In this document: positions 9,992 through 19,013 of the stretch, one piece after another
Numbering within the stretch: the first letter of the stretch is position 1
Layout: each line of letters starts with the position of its first letter
From: Alteromonas macleodii ATCC 27126
GTDB lineage: Bacteria > Pseudomonadota > Gammaproteobacteria > Enterobacterales > Alteromonadaceae
Assembly: GCF_000172635.2 (NCBI RefSeq)
Contig: NC_018632.1
Coordinates: 3,162,001-3,226,000, forward strand
Direction: 5' to 3'
DNA: 64,000 nucleotides
The notes under the pieces: model-generated
Seen by the model: the letters and a program-made list of their open reading frames with translations, nothing else
What the model was told of the DNA's origin: nothing
The model's database searches: none
Program-made: the position numbers and the translations under genes

Positions 9992-10073
9992 TTTATGCTC
10001 CTTGTCTCAAGCATTGTTTGCGCCGTCATCGCAAATGCAATGTCGGCAACAGAAGTTGTTTAGGAATAACTGC

Positions 10074-10988
10074 TTATAGCGTGCGATTAAAGAAGGTTTC
10101 TAACGCACTCATCGCGTTTGTAATTTCTGCTTCGCCGTCGTACAAATCCATGTGGTTTGCACCTTCAATGACATGCATGGCTTTATCCGATGTTGCAGCA
10201 CGCGCCATCAAGTCGTCACTCATCCATTTGCTTCCTGCATTGCTTCCAACCACCGTCAACAAAGGCTGGGTAAGGAAAGCTTCTGCCTTAAAAAAGGCGT
10301 CATAACTAATTAGCTGCGTTAAACTTCTCGCAGTACCAAATCCTGGCGCTGTGCAATATGCTGCGCGATCGGTATGGTAGTATTCCCACGCTTGACGAAG
10401 TTCTTCATTCGATGCATCTTCTTCTTTTAAAGGCGCCATTGGCATAGTCGCTATATCGTCACCGCTGGCATCAGAGGTCCTAGACGCAGAGCCCGCTTCT
10501 AAGTAAGGCAATGCCTCACTGTCTTTTACATTGTTGTCCCAACCATTTCGGAACATTTGGCCAATGTTGACCATGCTTACTGTGCCCACCGCTTTAATAC
10601 GTCTATCGTTGATGGCAGCGTTTGCGGTATAGCCAGCGCCCGCACAAATACCCATTGCGCCAATACGTTCATTGTCGACGTAATCTAAGGTTGTCAGATA
10701 ATCAATTGCTGCACTTACATCCTCTGTTCTAACATGAGGGTTTTCCAGTTGGCGTGGTTCGCCACCACTCTCGCCCTGATACGATGCGTCATACGCAAGA
10801 GCGATATAGCCTTTTTCTGCTAGTTTTTTTGCGTAGGTTCCAGCAGTTTGCTCTTTAACGCCACCGCCCGGATGTGAAACCACAATGGCTGGGTAAGTTT
10901 TAGTTGAATCAAAATTCTCTGGAAAATTTATCAGACCAGACATAGTAATGTTTAAACCGTTGGTATTTGGAAATGATACTTTGTTCAT
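10074..10988 (-). CDS. Alpha/beta hydrolase with Cys nucleophile (paralogue of adjacent gene)
   Basis: This 304-residue paralogue of the downstream hydrolase has the same architecture: VSHPGGGVKEQ oxyanion segment, GICAGAG nucleophile elbow with Cys, a YDASYQGESGGEPR block shared by both, and a C-terminal HMDLYD. The two copies probably arose by tandem duplication. The gene lies first in a likely operon of hydrolase, hydrolase and AraC regulator. The ribosome site before 10988 is weak. Family members act on small esters, lactones or peptide-like bonds; no specific substrate can be claimed. Confidence 0.85.
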   Translation of the reverse strand: MNKVSFPNTNGLNITMSGLINFPENFDSTKTYPAIVVSHPGGGVKEQTAGTYAKKLAEKGYIALAYDASYQGESGGEPRQLENPHVRTEDVSAAIDYLTTLDYVDNERIGAMGICAGAGYTANAAINDRRIKAVGTVSMVNIGQMFRNGWDNNVKDSEALPYLEAGSASRTSDASGDDIATMPMAPLKEEDASNEELRQAWEYYHTDRAAYCTAPGFGTARSLTQLISYDAFFKAEAFLTQPLLTVVGSNAGSKWMSDDLMARAATSDKAMHVIEGANHMDLYDGEAEITNAMSALETFFNRTL

Positions 10989-11309
10989 AATGTCTACTCG
11001 TCGTTAGGTGAAAATGATGTTCTTGCCTGCTTAACGATTACCTCGTCAAACCATGAATTAAGTATAGGTGTTGAGAGATAGCCAACCTTGCCTAAAACGA
11101 CGCATTAGTTGCCTGAACCGGTTACTTTGGAATTTAGCAATACAAGGCGTGTTACCTTCCACCTTTAAAAGCGCCGCCCATTCAACGAATAGCCTGATTA
11201 AATTAACAACGACACAATTCATCACAAACTTGCCCCATTGTTTCGCCCATGAACGCCCTATTTGTTTTCTTAAATAGAAGTTACCGTTCGTTAACTCAGT
11301 GCCACTACC
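10989..11309. other. Intergenic region between divergent genes
   Basis: About 320 bases separate the hydrolase operon and the sortase-target gene. A 69-codon plus-strand open frame (11068-11277) has no recognisable domain or clear ribosome site. I see no strong repeat or palindrome. Confidence 0.45.
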
Positions 11310-13493
11310 ATGCTATTTTCCAAAACACCCAAACGGGATTATTTAACGCCTGCCAATGCTCACAAACCTTGGTTTAGGGAACGGCAACATGCAGCCAATC
11401 CGCGTAATCACAGGTTGCTTATCCTTACTTCCTTCCTGTGCTTTTTGCTTGGTGTAGTAGTTAGCCCGCTAAGTCGCGCTGAGTCTGGCGAAATGATGCT
11501 GCAAAGCGCAGACGGTGAGTCTTCCCCCGCTCTATTGCATTCAACTGACGTGGATTTACAGGTGAATGGCATGATTGCGCACGTTACCTATTCTCAAAAA
11601 TTCACTAACACCAGTAATGAATGGAAGCATGCCGTTTACACCTTTCCGCTTAATGAAAACGCGGCGATTAACAGTATGGAAATGCGTATAGGAGACAGAA
11701 TAATCCGGGGTCAAATTAAGCCGAAGGCAGAAGCGAAAGAAGCATTTGAAGCGGCCAAAAAAGCGGGAAAGAAAGCCAGTTTAACAGAGCAACAACGCCC
11801 AAATTTATTCACCCAGCAGGTCGCGAATATAGCGCCAGGTGAGGAAATAATGGTGACACTTCAGTATGTCCAACAGGTAGACTACCGCGATGGAAAATTT
11901 ACTTTTCACTTGCCTACTACGCTCACTCCTCGCTATTCGCCCGGCATTCCGCTAAATCAGTTTAACGAGAATATAGAGGCTGAAATATCAGGTACAGGTT
12001 GGGGAGAACCCACAGATCAGGTACCCGATGCCAGAGCTATCACGCCTTTTATGAGAGAAGGCAACGAAGGCCCGCAACTTACGTTCAACGCAACACTAAA
12101 TACTGGATTAACGCTTAATAGCGTCACTAGCAGAAATCACCGTGTGAATTGGTCAGAATCCACAGGTAATTATCTTGTCACCTTTAATCAAAGCAATATC
12201 AAAATGGACCGAGACATTTGGCTAGAGTGGCAGCCTTCGCCCTCTAGTGCACCACAAGCAGCTATTTTCACTGAGTCGAAAGGTCAGCATGACTACGCCC
12301 TTGTTATGCTAATGCCACCACAAGTGAAGAGCCAAGATTTACAGGATTTTGATCGCGATATCACCTTCGTTATCGACACGTCAGGCTCTATGGGAGGTCG
12401 CCCGATTGTCGACGCAAAAGAGAGTTTACAATTAGCGATAGACCGCTTGAGTGAGAAAGACCGATTTAACGTTGTAGCATTTAACAATGACACCACGCGT
12501 TTGTTTGAAACCTCTGTAGAGGGAACAACACGAAACAAGCAATATGCGAGGGACTTTGTAAAGCACCTTAATGCAGGTGGCGGCACTGAAATGGCGCCAG
12601 CGCTTAATGCCGCACTTAAGCGCACGACAACTAAAGATTTTATAAAACAAGTTGTCTTTATTACCGATGGTGCGGTAGGCAATGAAGCTGCATTGTTCTC
12701 GCAAATAAAGAACGAACTGGGTGATGCGCGCCTTTTTACAGTAGGCATAGGCAGCGCGCCTAATAGCTACTTTATGACCCGAGCCGCTCAATTTGGTCTC
12801 GGAAGCTATGTTTTTGTTAGAAATACTGCAGATATTAAACAGCAAATGGATAGCTTGCTTTATAAGTTAGAAAGCCCTGTGTTGAGTGATTTAAGCCTCA
12901 CTCTTCCGGCTGGCTATGCACAGTCAGCAGAGATTTACCCTTCTAAAATCCCTGATTTATACGCGGGTGTTCCTTTGCTTTTGAATGTGAAACTGCCTCA
13001 TAACGCCGGTACAAGCGGAAAAATAACCCTTCAAGGCACACTAGTAGACAAGCAGGGCACCGCTCGCGAGTGGACCCGTTCGGTAGCAATATCGCCAACG
13101 TCGACAGGTTCTACTCAACACCTTGGCGTAGCGACTGCGTGGGCAAGAAAGAAAGTGGCGGCGTTAATGGATGAAAAAGCGTTAGGGCGAAATGTAGATG
13201 AAGTAAAACAAGACATTCTTGCTGTAGCCCTGCCCCATAAACTTATAACAGAGTTCACCAGCTTCGTTGCTATTGAAGAAAAAATAGCAAATACACAGCG
13301 CATACCGTCTTCCACCGAAAACGTAAGAAACCTAATGCCACAGGGAACGCAATTCAGACAAATCAGTTACCCCCAAACCGCAGCGGGTGTATCTGAACAT
13401 GCCGTATTAGGCATGATTGCCATACTTTTATTGTCGCTTTTTCACAGCATCGCCTTTTTGCGAAACAAGGGGGGGACGAGGTTAGCACCTTAA
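11310..13493 (+). CDS. Marine proteobacterial sortase target protein (VIT + vWA domains)
   Basis: This 727-residue surface or periplasmic protein has a late N-terminal hydrophobic segment (about 33-58), a VIT domain (about 60-190), and a von Willebrand factor A domain (about 349-525) with the MIDAS motif DTSGS. The C-terminus is a sorting signal: YPQTAAG at 687-693, a hydrophobic stretch at 698-717, then the basic RNKGG. This matches the family known as marine proteobacterial sortase target protein, which occurs as a single substrate beside a class GN sortase. That sortase is the next gene, 43 bases downstream. There is no clear Shine-Dalgarno at the ATG. Confidence 0.92.
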   Translation: MLFSKTPKRDYLTPANAHKPWFRERQHAANPRNHRLLILTSFLCFLLGVVVSPLSRAESGEMMLQSADGESSPALLHSTDVDLQVNGMIAHVTYSQKFTNTSNEWKHAVYTFPLNENAAINSMEMRIGDRIIRGQIKPKAEAKEAFEAAKKAGKKASLTEQQRPNLFTQQVANIAPGEEIMVTLQYVQQVDYRDGKFTFHLPTTLTPRYSPGIPLNQFNENIEAEISGTGWGEPTDQVPDARAITPFMREGNEGPQLTFNATLNTGLTLNSVTSRNHRVNWSESTGNYLVTFNQSNIKMDRDIWLEWQPSPSSAPQAAIFTESKGQHDYALVMLMPPQVKSQDLQDFDRDITFVIDTSGSMGGRPIVDAKESLQLAIDRLSEKDRFNVVAFNNDTTRLFETSVEGTTRNKQYARDFVKHLNAGGGTEMAPALNAALKRTTTKDFIKQVVFITDGAVGNEAALFSQIKNELGDARLFTVGIGSAPNSYFMTRAAQFGLGSYVFVRNTADIKQQMDSLLYKLESPVLSDLSLTLPAGYAQSAEIYPSKIPDLYAGVPLLLNVKLPHNAGTSGKITLQGTLVDKQGTAREWTRSVAISPTSTGSTQHLGVATAWARKKVAALMDEKALGRNVDEVKQDILAVALPHKLITEFTSFVAIEEKIANTQRIPSSTENVRNLMPQGTQFRQISYPQTAAGVSEHAVLGMIAILLLSLFHSIAFLRNKGGTRLAP

Positions 13494-13536
13494 ACTCATT
13501 TCTTTATTTTTTGACTTAATATGGCTTGGACAAACA

Positions 13537-14106
13537 ATGATTAAATACTCTTTTACCATCATCTTAGTCTTGATCGCCACAGCCAGTTTTGGCAAAGCTG
13601 GCTGGATATTATTGAAAGCTGAACTGGCGCAATATTTAATTCAATCTTCGTGGGAAGAAACGCTAGCCACTGGCGCTAACCAGAAGCCTTGGCGTTGGTC
13701 TGATACTTGGCCAGTGGGCAAGCTGGTTCATGCAAAAAGCGAGACGCAGCTGTATGTACTAGAAGGCGCACAGGGAAACGCCCTTGCATTTGGCCCTGGA
13801 CACCACACCGACTCGCCCCCACTCGGACAGGGTGGTAGTGTGATTGGCGGGCATAGAGATACTCACTTCACGTTCTTAAAGAAGGTGAGAGCCAGAGATA
13901 TTATGCAATTACAGTTGCCGAACTCACAATGGGTAACCTATCGGGTTGTATCGAAGACGATAGTCGATGCTGCCTCGGCAATGAAAGTAGATGTAAATGG
14001 GCAGCAGCTCTATTTAGTTACCTGCTACCCATTTAATGCGGTATCAACACAAAGTAATTTACGCCTTGTTGTTGAGCTGGTCGAAACTGAAACCCAGCGA
14101 ACCTAA
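13537..14106 (+). CDS. Class GN sortase
   Basis: This 189-residue membrane-anchored transpeptidase of the class GN (Gram-negative) sortase family has an N-terminal anchor (about residues 4-26). The catalytic residues are visible: H106 in GGHRDTHF, C163 in YLVTCYPFN, and R176 in SNLRLVVE. It should cleave the YPQT-type signal of the protein encoded immediately upstream and attach or release it at the envelope. The acceptor in Gram-negative cells is not established. A GCGAACC/GGTTCGC hairpin (14097-14116) overlaps the stop codon. Confidence 0.93.
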   Translation: MIKYSFTIILVLIATASFGKAGWILLKAELAQYLIQSSWEETLATGANQKPWRWSDTWPVGKLVHAKSETQLYVLEGAQGNALAFGPGHHTDSPPLGQGGSVIGGHRDTHFTFLKKVRARDIMQLQLPNSQWVTYRVVSKTIVDAASAMKVDVNGQQLYLVTCYPFNAVSTQSNLRLVVELVETETQRT

Positions 14107-14122
14107 ATAGGTTCGCCCACAA

Positions 14123-17100
14123 TTAATTAGCCGCTTGTTTCGGCGAAAATACGCTGTACAAGGCAGGTAACACAAAGAGCGTTAAAAGCGTTGCAGTAAC
14201 CAGCCCACCCACGATAACACTTGCGAGCGGCCGCTGAATTTCGGCGCCGACACCGTTTGACATCAACATGGGTACCAACCCTAGTGCAGACGTTACCGCC
14301 GTCATCAAAACCGGCCTTAGCCTAGATGTAGCACCAGTGAAAACAGCGCTATCAACAGTCATTCCCCCTTTCACCCGTTGGTTAATACTTTCCACCATCA
14401 CTACGCCATTTAAAACGGCAACACCGAATAGTGTTATGAAACCGACTGAACTTGGTACTGACAGATATTGGCCGGATAAATACAAAGAGAACACGCCTCC
14501 GATGATGGCAAGTGGCACATTAATAAGTATTAACATCGCTTGACCCAGGGAATTAAACGCGAGGTAAAGCAGCACCGCAATCAATACCAAAGAAAGCGGC
14601 ACGATGAGCGACAATTTTTTCTGAGCACGCTGTTGGCTCTCAAACTGCCCGCCTATTTGAACCGTGTACCCCGCGGGCAAATCCACCCTTGAAGATATGG
14701 CGCTTTGTATCTCTTGAACCACGCTGCCCATATCTCTTCCTTGGACGTTAGCTTGCACCACTACGCGACGCTGAACGTCATCTCGGCGTATTTGCGGAGG
14801 CCCGGATTCATAAGATACCGATGCCACATCGCCAATACGAAGCCAGGCACCACTGGGCGATTGAAGTCGAATATCTGCTATGGTGTCGCTGCTTTTTCGT
14901 GCGCTTTCTTTTAACCTAACGTAAATATCGTAGCGTTCATTTCCGTTAATGATTTGACCTGCGGCTACACCTCCTACCCCGTCTTGTACCACTTCCATTA
15001 TGTCACTCACCGATAAGCCATAGCGTGATAACGCTTGTCTGTCAGGAGCAATAACCAGCTGAGCTTCCCCCACAATTTGTTCCATCGCCACGTCTCTGGT
15101 TCCTTTTACGTTTTGAATAGCGCTCTCTATTTCTCGTCCCTTAGCACTTAGAACAGCCAAGTCTGGCCCAAATAATTTAACGGCTAGCTGTGCTTTCACA
15201 CCGGAAAGCAGTTCGTCTACACGGGTGGCAATAGGCTGAGAAAAGTTAAGTAGAAGGCCGGGGAACTGCGACAATTCAGCCTGCATTTTTTGCTGTAGCT
15301 CATCACGATTTCTCGCGCTTTCCCTCTTTGAAACAGGTTTCAACCCGATGTAAATTTCGATGTTGTTGACCGGTTCTGGGTCGCCGCCTATTTCAGCGCG
15401 GCCTATACGACTTAGCGCATAAGTTACTTCGGGAAACGCCAACAGCTTTTCTTCTAACGTTGAGGCTACCGCTAATGAAGTCTCTAGGCTTGAAGACGGT
15501 GCCAAAATAACACGCAAGTTTATTGTTCCTTCTTCTAGCTCAGGAACAAACTCGGTGCCAATTTTTGGCACAAGGGCAACAGCAGAAACCAGAAGCAGAC
15601 CAACCAGTAACACTAGCCACTTGGTATGCAGCAACGTAAAAGAAAGTGCCCGTTGGTAAGCGCGCTCAACAGGTATCAACAAAGCACTCGGCTTCACATT
15701 CCTAGTTCGCTTGAATAGAAATGTGGCTAAGGCTGGAACGAAGAACAACGCAACGACAGTGGCACAAAGTACAGCAAGCATAATACTGATAGCCATAGGC
15801 TGAAAAAGCTTGGCTTCTACTCCCTCAAAACTAAACAAAGGAGCAAAGACCACTAGAATTATCGATGCAGCGAAAAAGATAGGTCTGGCGACTTCCTTCC
15901 CCGCTAGTTTTACAGATGATTTGAAAGATTGGGCATCTTCATGCGAGCTCGAAGTGTTGGCATTTAATCGCTTAAAGATGTTTTCAACCATCACAACGGA
16001 ACCGTCTACTAACATACCAATAGCCACCGCTATTCCGCCAAGCGACATCAAATTTGCAGACAGCCCCATGAAAGCCATGATGGCCAACGCCATTGCTATC
16101 GCGATTGGAATAGTGATGAGCACAAGAAACGTAGCGCCCACGTTCATTAAGAAAAGGGCGAGAACGATGGTGATAAAAACGAAGGCGATGGTTAATGCCT
16201 TAACTACGGTAGAAATTGCTTTTTCAATCAGGTTTGCCTGGTCATAAAAAGGCGTGAAACTTACCCCTTCGGGTAACGCTTGATTAATAAGCGCAACTCT
16301 TGAATTTATACCATCAATGGTAGCTTTGGTGTTAGCCCCCATCCGTTTTAATACTATGCCTGTTACCACTTCACCAAACTGTTCTACCTTGCCATCAGAT
16401 GCCCTTTGAGACAGAGTGACCGCGCCCTGTCGTATTTCAGGCCCTGTTTTAACATCAGCAAGATCAGACACAGTTACCACCACGCCATCTACCGTTTTTA
16501 CCGGCACCTGCTCAATATCGTGAATTCCCTGCTCACCACTTGCCAACCACCCCGTTCCACGCACAACAAGTTGTTCTTGCCCCCGTTCAAGATACCACCC
16601 GCCAACATTAGTGTTATTGCGTTGCAACGCTGTAACAAGGTCCTGTTGAGATAACCCATAAGCAAGTAACTTTGACGGGTCTACGTTCACTTGGTACTGG
16701 CGAACTTCCCCACCAAACGACAGCACATCCGTTACGCCATCTACGGGCATAAGCAGTAGCTTTACTACCCAGTCGTTAAGGCTTCTCAGCGCCATTGCAT
16801 CATATTTCGCACCGTCATCTGCAATGAGGGAGTATTGATAAATTTGACCTAGCCCAGACGTATTTGGCCCCATTTCTGGCGTTCCTACGTTTTCAGGAAT
16901 GAAGGCTTTTGCTGTTTGCAAGCGCTCGAAAACAAGCTGACGGGCAAAATAAATATCGGTCCCCTCTTTAAACACAACGGTAACCGCTGAAAGCCCGGTT
17001 TTAGAGATGGAGCGCACTTCTTCAACATCAGGCAACGCATACATTACAGCTTCAATTGGGTAGGTAATAAGTTGCTCAATCTCTTCTGCGGCAAGCCCCG

Positions 17101-17260
17101 GAGCTTCGGTATTCACGCTTACCTGAACATTGGTTACATCAGGGAAAGCGTCCAAATTCAGCGACGGCAAAAGCATCGCCGACCCCGCAATTATGCCTAA
17201 CAGCAGCCCAACCACTAAAATACTATTGTCTACCGACCAATCTATTATTCGATTAAACAT
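14123..17260 (-). CDS. CusA/CzcA-type heavy-metal efflux RND transporter
   Basis: This inner-membrane pump of the HME subfamily of RND transporters is about 1045 residues long, the usual size. Twelve membrane helices and two large periplasmic loops fit the family. The TM4 proton-relay stretch reads GGIAVAIGMLVDGSVVMVEN with its Asp. An upstream in-frame start at 17290 exists, but AGGAGG sits directly before the ATG at 17260 and the product then starts MFNRIIDWSVDNS as in CusA. The ribosome site overlaps the stop of the adaptor gene upstream. The exact metal (Cu/Ag, Zn/Co/Cd or Ni) cannot be decided. No outer-membrane channel gene is present in the window. Confidence 0.92.
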   Translation of the reverse strand: MFNRIIDWSVDNSILVVGLLLGIIAGSAMLLPSLNLDAFPDVTNVQVSVNTEAPGLAAEEIEQLITYPIEAVMYALPDVEEVRSISKTGLSAVTVVFKEGTDIYFARQLVFERLQTAKAFIPENVGTPEMGPNTSGLGQIYQYSLIADDGAKYDAMALRSLNDWVVKLLLMPVDGVTDVLSFGGEVRQYQVNVDPSKLLAYGLSQQDLVTALQRNNTNVGGWYLERGQEQLVVRGTGWLASGEQGIHDIEQVPVKTVDGVVVTVSDLADVKTGPEIRQGAVTLSQRASDGKVEQFGEVVTGIVLKRMGANTKATIDGINSRVALINQALPEGVSFTPFYDQANLIEKAISTVVKALTIAFVFITIVLALFLMNVGATFLVLITIPIAIAMALAIMAFMGLSANLMSLGGIAVAIGMLVDGSVVMVENIFKRLNANTSSSHEDAQSFKSSVKLAGKEVARPIFFAASIILVVFAPLFSFEGVEAKLFQPMAISIMLAVLCATVVALFFVPALATFLFKRTRNVKPSALLIPVERAYQRALSFTLLHTKWLVLLVGLLLVSAVALVPKIGTEFVPELEEGTINLRVILAPSSSLETSLAVASTLEEKLLAFPEVTYALSRIGRAEIGGDPEPVNNIEIYIGLKPVSKRESARNRDELQQKMQAELSQFPGLLLNFSQPIATRVDELLSGVKAQLAVKLFGPDLAVLSAKGREIESAIQNVKGTRDVAMEQIVGEAQLVIAPDRQALSRYGLSVSDIMEVVQDGVGGVAAGQIINGNERYDIYVRLKESARKSSDTIADIRLQSPSGAWLRIGDVASVSYESGPPQIRRDDVQRRVVVQANVQGRDMGSVVQEIQSAISSRVDLPAGYTVQIGGQFESQQRAQKKLSLIVPLSLVLIAVLLYLAFNSLGQAMLILINVPLAIIGGVFSLYLSGQYLSVPSSVGFITLFGVAVLNGVVMVESINQRVKGGMTVDSAVFTGATSRLRPVLMTAVTSALGLVPMLMSNGVGAEIQRPLASVIVGGLVTATLLTLFVLPALYSVFSPKQAAN

Positions 17261-17270
17261 AATTGGCCTC

Positions 17271-18503
17271 CTAATGGTTGTGCGGATCAAATCCGCTTTT
17301 CGCTAGTTCAGAGGCGACAAAGAATGCACCTTGGGTAACAATCCGCGTTCCAGTTTCTACGCCCTCTATACGTCGGTATTCGCCTAGCGCTTCCCCTCGC
17401 TCTACCTCAACAGGGGTAAATGCCCCCGACGCTTCGTTTTCAACATAGATAACCCAGTCTCCGTCGGTACTTCTCACCATTGCAGTTTCAGGTACTGCCA
17501 TTACAGGAGATGGAGTGGGCACACTAAACAGTACGTCGACGAACATACCGGCATGAAGGCTATGGGTGGTATTGCGTATAGCTAAGCGGACAGTGCGAGT
17601 GCGGGTAAGTGGATCGATAATGTGCGACTGTTGAATAACCTGCGCGGTAAAATGTTCACCGTTAAATATGACTTGCGCCGTATCGCCTACCTGAACAGGA
17701 AACGTGCTAGTGGCTGGCAAGCTGGCCTCTATCCAAATATCGCTCTCGTCTGCCAGCAACATGACTGTTTCGCCAGCTAGCACCCTTTGCCCTTGCATGA
17801 AGTTGTCTTGCAAAACCACGCCATCGCGCACGGCGACAAGCTCATACTGACCGAAAGCGTCAACGTCTAAAGCAGTGATGCTTGAAATTGCGTTAGGAGT
17901 AAGTCCAAATGCAATTAGCTCTCCGTAGCTCGCTTTGTAACGATTCTCAGCTTCAACTAACGCGCTTTCGCTTATGGTGTTTTTGTCTAGCTTTTTTGCC
18001 CGACTGTAATTGGATGAAGCAATAAGAAATTCGGCTTGAGACTGGGCAATGGTTTCGCTGAACAAGGTGACAAGCACCTGCCCTTTTTCCACTTCATCCC
18101 CAAGCGCCGCGTGTCGACTAATCACTACCGAATCAGTCCGAGGAGACACCAATGAGCTTGAGTATCCATTTACTTTTACTTCACCCGGCGCGTAAACGCG
18201 TTGGTTATAAATACGAGGTTCTATTACGGAGGTTTGAACGCCTGCAAGTTGCCTTTGCTGTTCAGTAAGGACTACCTCCTCAGGCTGGTGATTCACCTCA
18301 GATTGATGACTTACCTCAGGCTTATGATTTTCCTCAGGCTCGTGCGCTTTCTCGTGCTGATGCGAGCCACTTTCATGTGCTAGGAAGTACTGAATAGGTG
18401 CATCAATGTTCTTGTCGTTTTCTATCGCTGTAGTTGCGCGGCTGACAGGCACGCACATTAATGTCGTCAGGACTGCGCCTACGACCGTTTTAGAGTTCTT
18501 CAT
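17271..18503 (-). CDS. Heavy-metal RND periplasmic adaptor (CusB/CzcB-like)
   Basis: This is the membrane-fusion protein partner of the pump gene 10 bases downstream; it is about 410 residues from the ATG at 18503. An upstream frame start at 18557 exists but has no ribosome site, and the product then begins MKNSKTVVGAVL with a signal peptide ending about residue 24. A His/Glu-rich stretch after the signal contains repeated units such as PEENHK, PEVSHQ and SEVNHQ, a likely metal-binding region. The remainder is the usual barrel-sandwich/hairpin adaptor (the PRTDSVV and TLFSETIAQSQAEF blocks). It bridges pump and outer-membrane channel in the periplasm. Confidence 0.9.
   Translation of the reverse strand: MKNSKTVVGAVLTTLMCVPVSRATTAIENDKNIDAPIQYFLAHESGSHQHEKAHEPEENHKPEVSHQSEVNHQPEEVVLTEQQRQLAGVQTSVIEPRIYNQRVYAPGEVKVNGYSSSLVSPRTDSVVISRHAALGDEVEKGQVLVTLFSETIAQSQAEFLIASSNYSRAKKLDKNTISESALVEAENRYKASYGELIAFGLTPNAISSITALDVDAFGQYELVAVRDGVVLQDNFMQGQRVLAGETVMLLADESDIWIEASLPATSTFPVQVGDTAQVIFNGEHFTAQVIQQSHIIDPLTRTRTVRLAIRNTTHSLHAGMFVDVLFSVPTPSPVMAVPETAMVRSTDGDWVIYVENEASGAFTPVEVERGEALGEYRRIEGVETGTRIVTQGAFFVASELAKSGFDPHNH
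18279..18368. repeat. Five imperfect 18-bp tandem repeats inside the adaptor gene
   Basis: Units begin at 18279, 18297, 18315, 18333 and 18351, each starting CTC and containing TGAT or a variant. On the coding strand they encode six-residue units with His and Glu (for example PEENHK and PEVSHQ). Such in-frame repeats can change copy number between strains and so alter metal-binding capacity. Confidence 0.75.
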
Positions 18504-18569
18504 AATGATCTCAACGTTTGTTTTAACTAAGTTTTTTCCACGGCGCCAAAGGGCCAATTAGTACAAACG

Positions 18570-18929
18570 TTAAGCAATGGGAGGGCGGTAAATGAAACCA
18601 CTTATTCGAAAGGGAGAAGCCCCTTCTTTGAGAATTTTTCCCGAGTTAACAAAAGCAATGTTTGGAGAATAGGCTTTTACTAAAACCCAAGAGGAATGAC
18701 TGCCGCTGCAATGTCCACAGTGATGGCAGTCGTTTATGCTGTGATCATCACCATCGGCGTCAGTGACTTGATTTTCAGCAACACTTTTCTTGTCAGAGGC
18801 ATGATCGTGAACCGTCTCAAGATGCTGTGCATCGACTTGGTGAGCGTCTAACAAAGCTGACACTGCATTAAACGATTGCAACACAATCGCTAGTATTAGC
18901 AGTATTTTGACAGCAAAGTTTCGGTTCAC
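18570..18929 (-). CDS. Small exported Cys/His-rich protein of the metal-efflux operon
   Basis: This 119-residue protein has an N-terminal hydrophobic segment (about residues 5-26) that is a signal peptide or anchor. It is rich in His and Asp, with the cluster CHHCGHCSGSHSS around residue 70. It starts with GTG (18927-18929) and lies 66 bases upstream of the adaptor gene on the same strand, so it is probably the first gene of the operon. Similar small His/Cys-rich proteins occur at the head of CzcCBA-type operons, and a periplasmic metal-binding role is inferred. I do not recognise a named family with certainty. Confidence 0.7.
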   Translation of the reverse strand: MNRNFAVKILLILAIVLQSFNAVSALLDAHQVDAQHLETVHDHASDKKSVAENQVTDADGDDHSINDCHHCGHCSGSHSSWVLVKAYSPNIAFVNSGKILKEGASPFRISGFIYRPPIA

Positions 18930-19013
18930 AATCTATATCTCTTAAGGGAGTCGTCAGTAAATTATCAAAAATACACGACCAATGCGAACAACCTATCGCG
19001 TTTAACCTGTTTT

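Noticed and set aside
11068..11277. 69-codon plus-strand open frame in the divergent spacer before the sortase-target gene
   Set aside because: No recognisable motif and no good ribosome site; probably the promoter region.
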